A stretch of 64,000 nucleotides of DNA from Pyropia yezoensis (taxonomy: Eukaryota; Rhodophyta; Bangiophyceae; Bangiales; Bangiaceae). This document shows positions 19,289 through 29,534 of the stretch, in pieces; within the stretch, counting starts at the first letter, position 1; each line of letters starts with the position of its first letter. A program made the position numbers and the translations under genes. Location of the stretch: positions 27,442,894 to 27,506,893 of the forward strand of contig CM020618.1 of the NCBI GenBank assembly GCA_009829735.1. The letters run 5' to 3'. The notes beneath the pieces are model-generated. The model worked only from the letters and a program-made list of their open reading frames with translations. It searched no databases and was not told the DNA's origin.

Positions 19289-22200
19289 TCACGTTGAGGG
19301 AGGGCTGTTAGGGTCTATCTCATTCCGGGCACAGTACGCCCGGACCTTCTCAGCGGGAAGGTCCTCCACATACTCCCACGTATCATCCTTGGCTTTGTAG
19401 CCAAACCAACGCACCCTCAACATGAGGCGGTCAGTGTCTTCATCCCATCCGTGGTCGATGAACTTATCGAACACGTACTCCTGCGGGCCCTGTTTGGCCG
19501 CAGGCAGTGAGGGGAGGCGCCACGATTCCAACGCACGCGCGCAAGCTGGGTCGCCTGCAGGCGGTGGTGCAACTTTGACCACGTCCTGTCCGTTCACTGT
19601 GCGGACCCCATCGTCACTTTCGATGGTGAAGCGCCGCCCATCAGTACGAAGGACCTGGTACGGTCCCTTCGTCTGGAATACCAGCTTACCCCCAGTTGGG
19701 GTGTGCGAGTGTACCAGCACCCAGTCACCCTGCTCGGGGACGTGCTTAGCATTGCGCACCTTTTTGTCAAAGGTACGCTTGTAGCGCTTTTGTGCTTTGT
19801 CCATCTCAGCCCTGACTTTAGGGATGAGGTTTTCAAGCCTAGCGGCGAACTCCGCCTTACTCTCAGTAGGAGTAGGCGTACTGCCACTATCCTCCCCAGT
19901 TGGGAGCGACCGCCGCACGGCAATAGACCGCACACGACGGGGGGTCACAAAAGCGAGGGGTACTTCCCCGGTAGATGAGTGAACCTGCGAATTGTAGGCA
20001 GTAGTAAGGATAGAAATATATTGGTCCCACGTCTTCACGTGCTCACTCACATAGTGGCGCAGCTGCCTAACAATAGTTTTGTTGAAGCGCTCCACCTGCC
20101 CATTAGTTTGTGGAAGGTAGGGGGTGGCATAGTTTGCCTTAACCCCCAACATATCCAGCACTCCCTGAAACAGTACAGACGCAAATTGCGGTCCATTGTC
20201 CGATAGTGTACTATCCGGGATGCCATACGCGGCAACCCAGCGATCTAGGAAGGCTGACACGACCGACATGGCCGTGATCTCCGCCAGTGGGATCGCTCGC
20301 GTAAGTTTCGTGAAGCGGTCACAGATGACCAGGAGGTACTGGTTGCCCTCCTCGGTCACGGGCAGTGGCCCAAGGATGTCCATCGCCAACGCGGCGAAGG
20401 GCTCCTTGGCCGGGAACAATAGCATAGCCGTAGTAGGCCGCCGTTCCATCAGACGGTTCTGTGCACAACTTGTGCAGGCAGCCACCCAACTGTAGATGTC
20501 CACCACCATGGACGGCCAGTAGTACCTGGTCCTCAGGGTCTGGTACAGTTCCCTAGACCCCAGGTGTCCACCCGTGGGAGCGTTGTGCTCCCTCTCAAGG
20601 ATACTGTCCTTGAGGGATGCGGGGACGACAAGTTGTTCAGTCCCCTGGAATACCCCCCTCCTCATGAGGAGGCCATCGTCTCCCAGAAAGAAGCGCGTCT
20701 CAACCACCGTATCCAATGTATCCCTCTGCGACTTGCAGAAGGGATCCTCGGCCTGGGCCTTCACCACCTCGTCCAGGGACAGGGGCAAGTACTTCTTGTT
20801 CCCTGGCGCCTCGGGGTTCAACGCCTGACCCGAGCGCGTGACTACCCCCACGATGGGGATGTCCTCATCGACTGGGTTAGTGTCCAGCCCCTCGGTGGGT
20901 ACCCGAGAGAGGCCATCGGCAAGGGCATGTTGCCTGCCAGGTCGGTACTCAATGTCAAAGTTGAAGGGTGCCAGTCGCACCCCCCACCGGTTGAGACGAG
21001 TGTTCGTACAGTCCGTCTTGAAGATAAACTGCAACGCGCGGTGGTCACAGCGGATGAGGAACTTCTCACCCTCTAGGTAGTGACGAAGTGACGTCACCGC
21101 CCACACCACTGCGAGTCCTTCCAACTCGGTGACTCCGTAGTTCTTCTCGGCCGAGTTCAGCCCCTTACTGAAGTATCCCACCGGCAAGTACTCCTTGTCC
21201 GGCTGCTGCTGAAGCAACACACAACCAAGTTGGTCGTAGCTAGCGTCCACATCCAGGATGTAGTGGCCTCCCAACCTGGGAATAGCCAAGATGGGGGGCT
21301 TCAGCAGAAGGTCCCGAAGAGTCTCAAAGGATTCCTGCTCCACCCGACTTGGGGGAGGCAGGCTCTTCGGTAGCGTCGAGCTCACTAGCTCATTCAACGG
21401 CTTCGCCACCTTGGCGAAGCCCTTGGTGAAACGTCGGTACACGTTACACATCCCGAGGAAGCTCCTCATCTGGGTCTGGGTCCGGGGGTACTGAGCCTTA
21501 CGAATGGCCCTCAAGTTCTTCTCGTTAACACTGAGTCGCCCCGGACGGACAACATGTCCCAAGTACTCCACCTCTTGAGTGAAGAGGTGGCACTTACTCG
21601 CCTTCAGTGACACACCGGCGTCAGCAAGTAGCTTGAACACCTGGCCAAGATGGCCAATGTGTTCCTCCGGACTTCGGGAGAACACAATGATATCGTCTAG
21701 GTACACAAGACAGATCTGCCACCGTACTCCGGCCAGAATCATGTCCATAGCGCGCTGGAAAGTTGCCGGCGCGTTACACAGACCAAACGGTAGACGCTTG
21801 CACTGGTAGGTACCACAGTGACAGGTAAAGGTAGTTTTATGCCTGTCCTCCGGGGCAATGGGAATTTGCCAGTACCCCGCGTTACAGTCCAGGGTAGAGA
21901 ACACGTTTGCCTCCCCCAGAGAGTCCAGACAGTCATCCATCCTAGGTAGGGGATAACTGTCCTTCACCGTGCTCTCGTTGAGCTTACGGTAGTCGATACA
22001 AAACCGGGGGGTCCCATCAACTTTGGGGACGATAACCACCGGACTCGCCCACTCGGCGTTGCTGGCCTCGATCACATCGAGGGCCTCCATGCGAGCAACT
22101 TGCTCCTTAACGAGGGCCCTTGAACGGGGTCCTCCCCTATACGGTTGTTGGCGTATAGGGGGTGCACCGGGCTTCAACTCGATCCGGTGTTGGGTAGCTC

Positions 22201-23272
22201 TCATGAGTCCCAATTGACCATCCCACAACTTGTGATATTGGTCCAAGAGGCGTTCAACTTGAACCCTCAACCTGGGGGGGACACCCTCCATGTTCACATG
22301 GGGCCGAGGAGAGGTGGCCGACTTGGCTTGATGCTTCTCCTTTCCGGACTTCGGGTCGCTACTTGCGCCCGCGTTGAGGGTGACCGCTACTACCGGTCCC
22401 TCGTGTTGGTCGATATAGCCTAACTTGGCTCCCGACTTGAAGTACTTGGGCGAGGGGCTCAGGTTCATCACCTGGATCCTCCACGGGACTCCGGCTTTGG
22501 AGTCCATCGTGCCAAGAGCAACATGCACTTGGTGCTTGCGAGCAAGACGGGGGTTAGGGTGCACCAACCCGTTCCCCGTAAAATCAGTTACAACATCAAC
22601 GTGCGCCACCGAGTTGGGGGGCAACGTGACTTTGCGGGCTAAACGCAGGGTAGCAGTAAACCCTTCCCTCACCGAACAAACAGGCTTCGACTGTGAGACT
22701 GTCACAGGAGCCACAGACTTTCCCTTACCAAGGATGGGGATAGTCTCCCCATTCATCAGCTTGACCCAGTACTCGGGGCCACAAATCAAAGGCACTTGTG
22801 TTACGACATAAGGGGTACCCAGAAGCAGGGGTACCGATATATTCTCAACTACACCATAGGTCACGTCGACCTCATGGGTCCCCAACCTAGTTGGTAGGGT
22901 CACGGCACCAACGATGGGAAGTACCCCACCATTGATGTCAATCATATGGTCAGCTTTGGACCTCCAGCGTTGGAGCTTCACCTCCTTTGGTAATAGCGAC
23001 TTGCGTATCAAGGAGGCTCCTGACCCGGTATCAAGTACGATACGGGCACAACAGGCGCGGCCGGGGGCAAGTTGCACCCGTCCAGCCACCTGGAAGTTCT
23101 CACCCGTCAGCACCGCGATGACCCGACGTGGGTTTACGTTCTTGGGGAGTCCTACCCGAGGTGGGCGGACTCCCTTAGGTCGCCGCAGTATCCGGCACGG
23201 TTGGTTCGTCCTCCTGGCCAACTTGGCCGAGGCTGCCGTTGTGAGCTTCGGACGGCCAGCTCCAACGGTCAT
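19289..23272 (-). CDS. pol: Element 2 Pol polyprotein (PR-RT-RH-INT-chromodomain)
   Basis: 1327 codons, intact. Protease VLDTGSGASLIRK (about residue 80); reverse transcriptase with FCIDYRKLNES and YLDD; RNase H with ILDVDASYDQLGC and LIRCDHRALQFIF; integrase with an HHCC zinc domain (REHNAPTGGH ... ACTSCAQN), a DDE core (AMDILGPLP, TLSDNGPQFAS) and PQTNGQVERFNKT; a chromodomain-like end (LRVRWFGYKAKDDTWE). Its ATG overlaps the gag stop codon as ATGA at 23269-23272. The 3' end lies 111 bp from the convergent antisense ORF. Confidence 0.93.
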   Translation of the reverse strand: MTVGAGRPKLTTAASAKLARRTNQPCRILRRPKGVRPPRVGLPKNVNPRRVIAVLTGENFQVAGRVQLAPGRACCARIVLDTGSGASLIRKSLLPKEVKLQRWRSKADHMIDINGGVLPIVGAVTLPTRLGTHEVDVTYGVVENISVPLLLGTPYVVTQVPLICGPEYWVKLMNGETIPILGKGKSVAPVTVSQSKPVCSVREGFTATLRLARKVTLPPNSVAHVDVVTDFTGNGLVHPNPRLARKHQVHVALGTMDSKAGVPWRIQVMNLSPSPKYFKSGAKLGYIDQHEGPVVAVTLNAGASSDPKSGKEKHQAKSATSPRPHVNMEGVPPRLRVQVERLLDQYHKLWDGQLGLMRATQHRIELKPGAPPIRQQPYRGGPRSRALVKEQVARMEALDVIEASNAEWASPVVIVPKVDGTPRFCIDYRKLNESTVKDSYPLPRMDDCLDSLGEANVFSTLDCNAGYWQIPIAPEDRHKTTFTCHCGTYQCKRLPFGLCNAPATFQRAMDMILAGVRWQICLVYLDDIIVFSRSPEEHIGHLGQVFKLLADAGVSLKASKCHLFTQEVEYLGHVVRPGRLSVNEKNLRAIRKAQYPRTQTQMRSFLGMCNVYRRFTKGFAKVAKPLNELVSSTLPKSLPPPSRVEQESFETLRDLLLKPPILAIPRLGGHYILDVDASYDQLGCVLLQQQPDKEYLPVGYFSKGLNSAEKNYGVTELEGLAVVWAVTSLRHYLEGEKFLIRCDHRALQFIFKTDCTNTRLNRWGVRLAPFNFDIEYRPGRQHALADGLSRVPTEGLDTNPVDEDIPIVGVVTRSGQALNPEAPGNKKYLPLSLDEVVKAQAEDPFCKSQRDTLDTVVETRFFLGDDGLLMRRGVFQGTEQLVVPASLKDSILEREHNAPTGGHLGSRELYQTLRTRYYWPSMVVDIYSWVAACTSCAQNRLMERRPTTAMLLFPAKEPFAALAMDILGPLPVTEEGNQYLLVICDRFTKLTRAIPLAEITAMSVVSAFLDRWVAAYGIPDSTLSDNGPQFASVLFQGVLDMLGVKANYATPYLPQTNGQVERFNKTIVRQLRHYVSEHVKTWDQYISILTTAYNSQVHSSTGEVPLAFVTPRRVRSIAVRRSLPTGEDSGSTPTPTESKAEFAARLENLIPKVRAEMDKAQKRYKRTFDKKVRNAKHVPEQGDWVLVHSHTPTGGKLVFQTKGPYQVLRTDGRRFTIESDDGVRTVNGQDVVKVAPPPAGDPACARALESWRLPSLPAAKQGPQEYVFDKFIDHGWDEDTDRLMLRVRWFGYKAKDDTWEYVEDLPAEKVRAYCARNEIDPNSPPST

Positions 23273-25239
23273 TCGTTTCCCGCCGACTTGGCGTCCGAAT
23301 CTGAGGGCGGGGAGGAAGACGACGAGTCCGAGGACGACGTGTCCGCCTCCTCCGCCGAGGGTGTGGCGACCGCGACGACCGGTCGAGACCCACCCTCGCG
23401 GCGTGAACGTACTTCGCTCGTAGCCGACTTCTTACTCGCATTCCTAACAAGTTGTTGGATGCGTTTACTCAACTGGGGGCAATCATATGCCCAGTGTCCA
23501 TCGGAGTTGCAGTTCCAAGACCGATGGTCTGTTCCGGGAGGGGTCTTCCCAACTGGGGAAGACGAAGAGGTACCCTGGGAAGTTCCCACGGCAGCTACCA
23601 CCCTCTCCTTGCGGATTCGGCGTGCCTCTCTCAACTCTCTGACTTGGCGCGCCTCCTCCCGTTCCTTGGCCAACTCGGCCTGACGCTCCTGGCGTTGTTC
23701 CTCCCGCAACTTGCGGTAGGCCTCGCCTCTGCGATAGGCGAACCTGGCCAACTCGGCCAGGGTCGCCCGGGCGGTGTTATGCTCCCGGGTCTCCATCCGG
23801 ACTGACCAATGGAGTCCCTCCACAAACCGACTCTTCACCACAGCTTGTGGATGAAGAAACCCACAAAGATTGTTGAGTTTACGGACTCGCTCCGCAAAGG
23901 ACAACTCGTCCTCCGCCTCTTCCTGATGGGCTTGCGTAAACTCCTCGACTTGAGAAGCCAACGCTGCCTCATCAACCATGGCTCTCAACAACCAGTTGAC
24001 GAGTTCCAAATAGGACGTCACCTCCCCAGCGCCTCCACTTGAGGAGCTGGGCATGACGGACATAAGTTCTGTCCGCAGGTCTCCCTTCGTAAACTCCTGT
24101 AGCATGTAAAATGCCATGCCTTCACTTATGGCATTGTCGTCACAGGCTTTTGTGAAACGACGTAGGAACTCAAAGACACGGAGGGGGGGATTTCCATCCC
24201 ACTCCGCTTTGTGCCCAAAAGAATGAAGTGCGTTCTTCTTGGCACGGCCCATGGCTCGGGCCTGGTCAGGACCATACGCCACCGACTTGTTGAGGAGGGC
24301 GTAGGTCTCACAGTCAAAGATCCTCTGGTAGACCGGGTTGGCTACCTGGATCTTGGGCGGCACCTCACGTTGAGGGAACAGCCGCTGTGGCACTGGGGTA
24401 AGTTCACCCTCAGTGCCTGTAGTCCGGCGCGGCGCGCTTGGTGTAGCCGCCGGCGTTTCCGGGGGGAACTCCCCCGTGAAGGGCGTACGCCCCACCGAGT
24501 ATGGTGTGGCTCCCTCGTTGGGAGTCAGAGGTGTCGCCCCCAGTTCGGGGCGACCCGAGATAGGCGTCAGGAGAGATTCCCCCTGCGCCTGCGGGCTCGA
24601 AAGCCCCAATCCGGTCTGGACATTAAGGCCATCTGGCAAACTCGCCACAATCTGATTCAGAATAGTATTCGTCATCGTGACCACCAGGTCCGGCAAAGTT
24701 TGCCGCAACACATTGGTTGCCTCCCGACGGACAGTTTCCGCGAGGAGGGGATTGACGACTCCAGTTGAGTCTCGGTCCGCCTCCGGGAGTCCACCTGAGG
24801 GGTAACCACGTTCCTCAGGGGTCTCAACCGGGGGCATGGGCGCGAGCCCATCGCCGACCAACGGAGGTCCGCCGTCCTCCGAAAGCCTAGTTGGCGACGG
24901 CTCCAAGCCAAAGTTGGCTCCAACCCGAGTGGAACCCGCGGGGACAGTCCTCACCCCTTGGGACGTTCCCGTTGAGTATACCACGCGGTGGCCAGACTTC
25001 GGCCCACCCACATCAGAAGTGTCACCCGAGTGAACTCCCGACTGGGTCGGGGTGGCCTGTTGCCCGCCCGTACTTCTAGTCCTGCTGGCTTGTGGGACCT
25101 CTAGTCCCTCTGCGACCCCAGGTAAACCCACCTGTGTCTCACCAGTATTCAAAGGCACTGAAGTACGTGCGTCACCCGTGTACTCCCCGGACGACGGGGG
25201 GTCCGAGCTAGCCATGTTCGCTGACGATCCGTATGACAC
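23269..25239 (-). CDS. gag: Element 2 Gag
   Basis: 656 codons, intact. A disordered N-terminal ~280 residues, a helical capsid-like region (AEWDGNPPLRVFEFLRRFTKA onwards in parts), a charged coiled-coil-like stretch rich in Arg/Glu (RQERQAELAKEREEARQV), then a zinc-knuckle-like motif CNSDGHWAYDC that keeps C-x4-H-x4-C but lacks the usual first Cys. Ends in a Ser/Asp-rich tail and GNE, then TGA overlapping the pol ATG. Confidence 0.88.
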   Translation of the reverse strand: MSYGSSANMASSDPPSSGEYTGDARTSVPLNTGETQVGLPGVAEGLEVPQASRTRSTGGQQATPTQSGVHSGDTSDVGGPKSGHRVVYSTGTSQGVRTVPAGSTRVGANFGLEPSPTRLSEDGGPPLVGDGLAPMPPVETPEERGYPSGGLPEADRDSTGVVNPLLAETVRREATNVLRQTLPDLVVTMTNTILNQIVASLPDGLNVQTGLGLSSPQAQGESLLTPISGRPELGATPLTPNEGATPYSVGRTPFTGEFPPETPAATPSAPRRTTGTEGELTPVPQRLFPQREVPPKIQVANPVYQRIFDCETYALLNKSVAYGPDQARAMGRAKKNALHSFGHKAEWDGNPPLRVFEFLRRFTKACDDNAISEGMAFYMLQEFTKGDLRTELMSVMPSSSSGGAGEVTSYLELVNWLLRAMVDEAALASQVEEFTQAHQEEAEDELSFAERVRKLNNLCGFLHPQAVVKSRFVEGLHWSVRMETREHNTARATLAELARFAYRRGEAYRKLREEQRQERQAELAKEREEARQVRELREARRIRKERVVAAVGTSQGTSSSSPVGKTPPGTDHRSWNCNSDGHWAYDCPQLSKRIQQLVRNASKKSATSEVRSRREGGSRPVVAVATPSAEEADTSSSDSSSSSPPSDSDAKSAGNE

Positions 25240-25315
25240 GGTCCAAGTCCACCGTTCCTCTGAGACAGAGGGCCCCCTACACCCGGGTGCACCCGGAGGT
25301 AAAATTTACCTCTGT

Positions 25316-25332
25316 CCCCTGCTGCTCCACCA
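25316..25332 (-). promoter_or_regulatory. Primer binding site, element 2
   Basis: Same 17-mer as in element 1 (TGGTGGAGCAGCAGGGG on the minus strand), 2 nt inside the short 5' LTR. Confidence 0.85.
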
Positions 25333-25334
25333 AA

Positions 25335-25396
25335 TGTGGCAAAAACCACATGCATGGCACGTGTTGCCCCCCTACCTGGGGGTCAATACTGCCACA
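25335..25396 (-). repeat. Element 2, 5' LTR (right, 62-bp form)
   Basis: TGTGGCAAAAACCACA joined directly to TGCATGGCACGTGTTG and ending GTCAATACTGCCACA. It has both LTR ends, a correct TSD and an adjacent PBS, but lacks the ~407-bp middle of the left LTR. Confidence 0.85.
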
Positions 25397-25659
25397 CTGT
25401 GAACCCCGATAGCAATCTGCGCATCAGCCTGGGTATTCGCTTTGCCAACCGTCGGCTCCAGGTACCCGGACGCGTACAGGAGGACGCCACCAGGGCTGCC
25501 GGCGCGCGCTGCAGTGACTGACAGGAGGATTTCATGGGACGTGCACAGCTCCAGCTGTGCGCACGTCTCCTGCAATACCTGCGTCAAGAAAACAAAAGCG
25601 TGCGTAGAATGGAGCCCAAGAAGCTGAGCAGCGTCCCCAGCTGTTGACAGCTCATCCAT
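25397..25659 (-). pseudogene. Unknown gene, 5' part (start codon fragment)
   Basis: Minus-strand ATG at 25657-25659 begins MDELSTAGDAAQLLGL and runs, open, to the CTGTG target site. It continues in frame at 16426 once element 2 is removed. The protein has a helical N-terminal half and a strand-rich stretch (GGVLLYASGYLEP). No signal peptide. The family is not recognised. The upstream sequence is a degenerate repeat tract, so the promoter region is unclear and an upstream exon cannot be excluded. Confidence 0.7.
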
Positions 25660-25679
25660 TGGAAGAGGAAAGAGAAGAC

Positions 25680-27640
25680 AACAGCCAAAGCAGAGCCAGA
25701 AGGAGCGCTCGGTACGCCAGACGACCACCACCAGCCACAGGTACCCGCACAGGCAGCAGAAGAAACTGGCCGAAGTCGAGCACTGAGTGTCAAGAGGGGG
25801 CCGAAGAGGCGCCTGCCAAGGCCGCCGGGCAGAAACAAGAACGCGGCACCCTCGGCCGCCTGCAAGGGGTAGCGACGGGCCGCAGAGGGCCCCCAAAAGA
25901 GCGGCACTGACGCGCCACACACGGCCGCCAAGATGAAACAACGCGGCGCCAACCGCCGCCGCCAGAGGGCGTCGACAAAGTGCCGGCCGCAGCCACCGGG
26001 AAAGAGTAAAAGTCGTGCCACCCGCAGCCGCCGGCGAGGGGCAGCGACGGGCAAAACACGGTCTCCAAAAAGCGACAACTTCGCGACAAACACAGCCGCC
26101 CAGAGCCGGCAACGACGGGGTACAGACGGCCGCCGAGACGGGCAGCGAAGCGCCAACCGAGGCCGAGAAAAATTAGCAATCACGCGCCACAAACGGCCGT
26201 CAAGAGGGGACAGCTACGTGCCAACCGCGGCTGCCAAAAGGAAACGGACGACGCACCCGCCGCGGACGCCAGGCAGGAAGAAAAGCGAGGAGCCCGCGTT
26301 TGCCGGGGAGGAACAGCGACGTTCCAGCGGCGGCCGCTGGGGAGGAGCAGCGACGTCGCAGCCGCAGCCGCCGGGGAGGGGCAACAACGGGTCAAGCTCG
26401 GCCGCCAAAACGCGGCAACGACGCGGCGCACTCAGCCGCCAAGAGAGAATAATGGCGCTTGAACCGCAGACGCCAGGGGCCGATCTACGACGTGCCTGCC
26501 ACGGCCGCCAGAACACAGCAGAAGCGGCCTATGTGCTGCGGCCGGGTAGAGGCAACGACGCGCCTGTCGCGGCCGCCAAAGAAGCCAAAACGCGGCAACG
26601 CCGCGCCCGACACGGCCGCGAAAAACCGCACGCGGCTTTTTCCAGCGGCAACGGCGTGCCACACACGGCCACCTAGCGGGCGCCGAGACGCGCCAACTGC
26701 GGTCGCAAGAGGGGGCTGACGATGCGCCCGCCGCAGCCGCCGGGCAAGAACAAGAACGAGCCACACGCGACCGCAGGGGAGGGGCAACGACGCGCCACTC
26801 GCGGCGGCCAGAAGGGGCGGACGAGGTGCCCGCGGAGGCCGCCTGGGAGGGGTAGCCTCCCGTATGCCGCGGCCTCCGGTGCGGACTAACGACGGGCCAG
26901 TCGTGGCTGCCAAAAGCGGCAACGACGCGCCAGCAGAGGCCGCCAATGGGGGCAGAGACGCGCTATCCGGTGCCGCCGCGGGGGGGGCAACCTCGCGCCT
27001 GCCGCAACGGCCGCGCCTGCCGCAACGGCCGGCGCGGGGAAACGAAGGGCCGCTCACGGCCGTCAAAGGGGATAACGGTGCGCCAGCCGCTGCCGCCAAA
27101 AGGGAGGAGAGAGGGGTCAACCGCGGCCGCCAAGGGGGGGCAAAAGTGCGCCACGTGGGCTGGCCAAAGAGGGGTAAAGACGCACCACGCGGCCACCAAA
27201 TGAAGGCAACGAAGAGACACGCGCAACCACGGATGAGGAGCCACAACTCGCGGGGCGCAGCCACGACGCGTCAAGCGTGGCCGCAGACGGGGGGCAACGA
27301 CGCGTCAACCGCGGCCGCTGACGAGCGGAACCGTCGCATGAGAGGGGCCGCCAGGGGAGGGCGACGACGACGCGCCAGGGACGCCCGCCGCGCAGCGCGC
27401 CGGCTGCGGCCACCAGCGGCGGCCGCCCGGGCGCCAGCGGCGGCGGCCGCAGGCACCGGGGCGACGCGCGCGCGCCTGCTACGGACCGGGCCAGCTGCGA
27501 CGCGGGCCACGAGAAACGGCGCAAGCGCGTCTTCTGGATGCACCCCATTGTGCGACAGGACCCCTTTCGCGCCTGCAGCTCTGTTCCGGTGGCGGCAACC
27601 GTGGATTAGAGTGAGCATTATGTCCCGTCCGTGGGCCTGC
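25680..27640. repeat. GC-rich degenerate minisatellite tract
   Basis: About 2 kb built from imperfect units of roughly 35-60 bp containing CGGCCGCCAA, then (A)GGGGCAACGACGCGCCA. Because units lack stops on either strand, long ORFs appear in several frames (for example 25933-26676 plus, 26485-27264 minus), but their proteins are shifting Arg/Ala repeats that match nothing. No gene is supported. Confidence 0.6.
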
Positions 27641-27917
27641 TGTAAAGGTCATGTGGTGGCGAATAGGAGGTCGAGTTACCCCTCGTATCCTGAGAATCCG
27701 CGCCTCGGGCAAGGATGCGACCCTGGTATTATCTGAATAGCAGCACGTGCCGAGCGATTCGCACTTGACTTGGCTGGATCGGCAGGAGCGCCCACCCCCA
27801 CGCCGCCTTGCTGCCGCTCCCACCCTGTCAAGCCGCCTCCCCCTTGCCAGCCGCCTCCCGCTTCGGCCGCCTCCCCCCTTTGCAGCCGCTTCCCCGTCCA
27901 CACCGCCTGCTCGCCCC

Positions 27918-29534
27918 ATGGCGGCGGCCAATGGAGTGGTGCGGGCCCCCCCCGCGTGCGCCCCCCCCGTACCGTCCCCGCTGGTGACGGGCCTCCTCAA
28001 CTTTATCGACGCCGCCCCGTCGCCGCACCACGCGGTCGCGGCGGCGGCGGCGCTGCTGCGCGACGCTGGCTACGTCGCCCTCTCCGAGGCGTCGGCCACG
28101 CGCTGGGCGCTCGCCCCCGGCGGGCGCTACTTTTTTACCCGCGGCGGCACCTCCCTCGTTGCGTTTGCGGTGGGCGGCCGCGCGTCGGGTGGGGGCGGTG
28201 GTGGGGGTGGGGGTGGGGGTGGCGGCGGTGGGGGCGGGGGGGGTGCTTTCAAGGTGGTGGGCGCCCACACCGACTCGCCGTGCTTCCAGCTCAAGCCGGT
28301 GGCCGCCGCCCGCCGGGGGGGGTACCTGCAGCTGGGCGTCCAGTGCTACGGGGGGGGGCTGTGGCACACCTGGTTTGACCGCGACCTCACCGTCGCCGGC
28401 CGGGTGGTGGTGCGCCTTCCCAATGGGCAGGGGCTCGCCCACCGCCTCGTCCGCGTGCCGTGGGCGCTCCTCCGCATCCCGTCGCTGGCCATCCACCTGT
28501 CCAGGGAGCTCGCGTCGGAGGGGTTCAAGCCCAACCGGGAGGCCCACACCATGCCCATCCTGGCCACCGAGGCGGCCGCCGCCGCCGCAGCCGCTGCCGC
28601 GGCCGCCGCTGCGGGCTTGGCCACGGCTGGGGGCACGCCGGCCAAGGGGGCGGCCGGCGGCGGCGGCGGCGGTGGCGGCGGGGGTGGGGGCGCCCCTGCC
28701 CCCCTGCGGCACCCCCCCGAGCTGCTGTCCGTCCTGGCGGCGCAGCTGGACGTCGCGCCGTCGTCGATTGCGGATGTGGACCTGGTGCTCGCGGACACGC
28801 AGCCGTGCGCGGTTGGCGGCGCGCACGGGGAGCTGCTGCTGGCGCCGCGGCTGGACAACCTCCACTCGTGCTACACCGCGCTGACCGCGCTGACCGCGGC
28901 CGACGCGACGCTCGCCGCCGAGACGGACGTGCGGGTGGTGGCGCTGTTTGACCACGAGGAGGTGGGCTCCACGTCAGCGGTCGGCGCCAACTCTGCCTTC
29001 CTCCCGTCGGCGCTCGCCCGCATCCACCGGTCGTTGCCGGGGGGGGGGCTGGACGTGGACGCGGCCGCCGCGGCCATGACGCGGAGCCTGCTCGTGTCAG
29101 CCGACATGGCGCACGCGGTGCACCCCAACTACATGGCCAAGCACGAGGAGCGCCACCGGCCGGCGCTGGGTGGGGGGATGGTCATCAAGACCAACGCCAA
29201 CCAGCGGTACGCCACGTCGGGCGCGACGGGCGCGTTGCTGCGGGCGGCCGTGGAGGCGGCAGCGGCGGCGGGCGACGCCGCCGGCGGGCGGGTGCAGGAG
29301 TTTGTGGTGGCCAACGACATGGGCTGCGGCTCCACCATTGGCCCGATGCTGTCGGCCCGCCTCGGCATGCGCACCGTGGATGTGGGGGCCCCGCAGCTGG
29401 CCATGCATAGCGTCCGGGAGGTGGCGGCGGTGGCGGACGTGGCCTCGGCGGTGGCCCTCTACGCAGCAGTGTTCCGTCCCGAGTTTCGGGCGCTGGATGA
29501 CCAGCTGGCGGCGAGCGCCGAGATCCTCGAGTAG
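27918..29534 (+). CDS. DNPEP: Aspartyl aminopeptidase (peptidase family M18)
   Basis: A zinc metallopeptidase that removes N-terminal Asp/Glu from peptides, usually cytosolic or vacuolar and dodecameric. 538 codons against about 470 in typical members; the excess is a poly-Gly run (about residues 90-110), a poly-Ala run (about 220-235) and a Gly run (about 245-260). Family motifs are in order: LLNFIDAAPSPHHAV at the N-terminus, GAHTDSP (metal His/Asp), APRLDNLHS, DHEEVGS (catalytic Glu pair), SADMAHAVHPNY, NDMGCGSTIGP and LAMHSVREV (metal His). ATG at 27918 (CCCCATGG) was chosen because it starts just before the conserved region; the frame is open 57 codons further upstream. Intronless. Convergent with the TIP41-like gene, 238 bp apart. 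Confidence 0.93.
   Translation: MAAANGVVRAPPACAPPVPSPLVTGLLNFIDAAPSPHHAVAAAAALLRDAGYVALSEASATRWALAPGGRYFFTRGGTSLVAFAVGGRASGGGGGGGGGGGGGGGGGGGAFKVVGAHTDSPCFQLKPVAAARRGGYLQLGVQCYGGGLWHTWFDRDLTVAGRVVVRLPNGQGLAHRLVRVPWALLRIPSLAIHLSRELASEGFKPNREAHTMPILATEAAAAAAAAAAAAAAGLATAGGTPAKGAAGGGGGGGGGGGGAPAPLRHPPELLSVLAAQLDVAPSSIADVDLVLADTQPCAVGGAHGELLLAPRLDNLHSCYTALTALTAADATLAAETDVRVVALFDHEEVGSTSAVGANSAFLPSALARIHRSLPGGGLDVDAAAAAMTRSLLVSADMAHAVHPNYMAKHEERHRPALGGGMVIKTNANQRYATSGATGALLRAAVEAAAAAGDAAGGRVQEFVVANDMGCGSTIGPMLSARLGMRTVDVGAPQLAMHSVREVAAVADVASAVALYAAVFRPEFRALDDQLAASAEILE

Larger units (their letters stand above)
16427..25396 (-). mobile_element. Element 2: Ty3/Gypsy chromovirus-like LTR retrotransposon
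   Basis: An 8.97-kb element with TG...CA LTRs, a 5-bp TSD CTGTG, the same primer binding site as element 1, and a purine tract next to the left LTR, so it is read on the minus strand. gag, pol and the opposite-strand ORF are all uninterrupted. The LTRs are unequal: 469 bp left, 62 bp right. It is inserted 171 bp away from element 1 in the same host gene. Confidence 0.92.

Noticed and set aside
25933..27736. Long overlapping ORFs on both strands in the repeat tract
   Set aside because: They arise because the GC-rich repeat units lack stops; the proteins are shifting Arg/Ala/Pro repeats with no family signal.
27747..27917. N-terminal extension of the aspartyl aminopeptidase
   Set aside because: The open frame is Pro/Ala/Arg-rich leader without family similarity; ATG 27918 fits the family start. 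A targeting peptide cannot be fully excluded.
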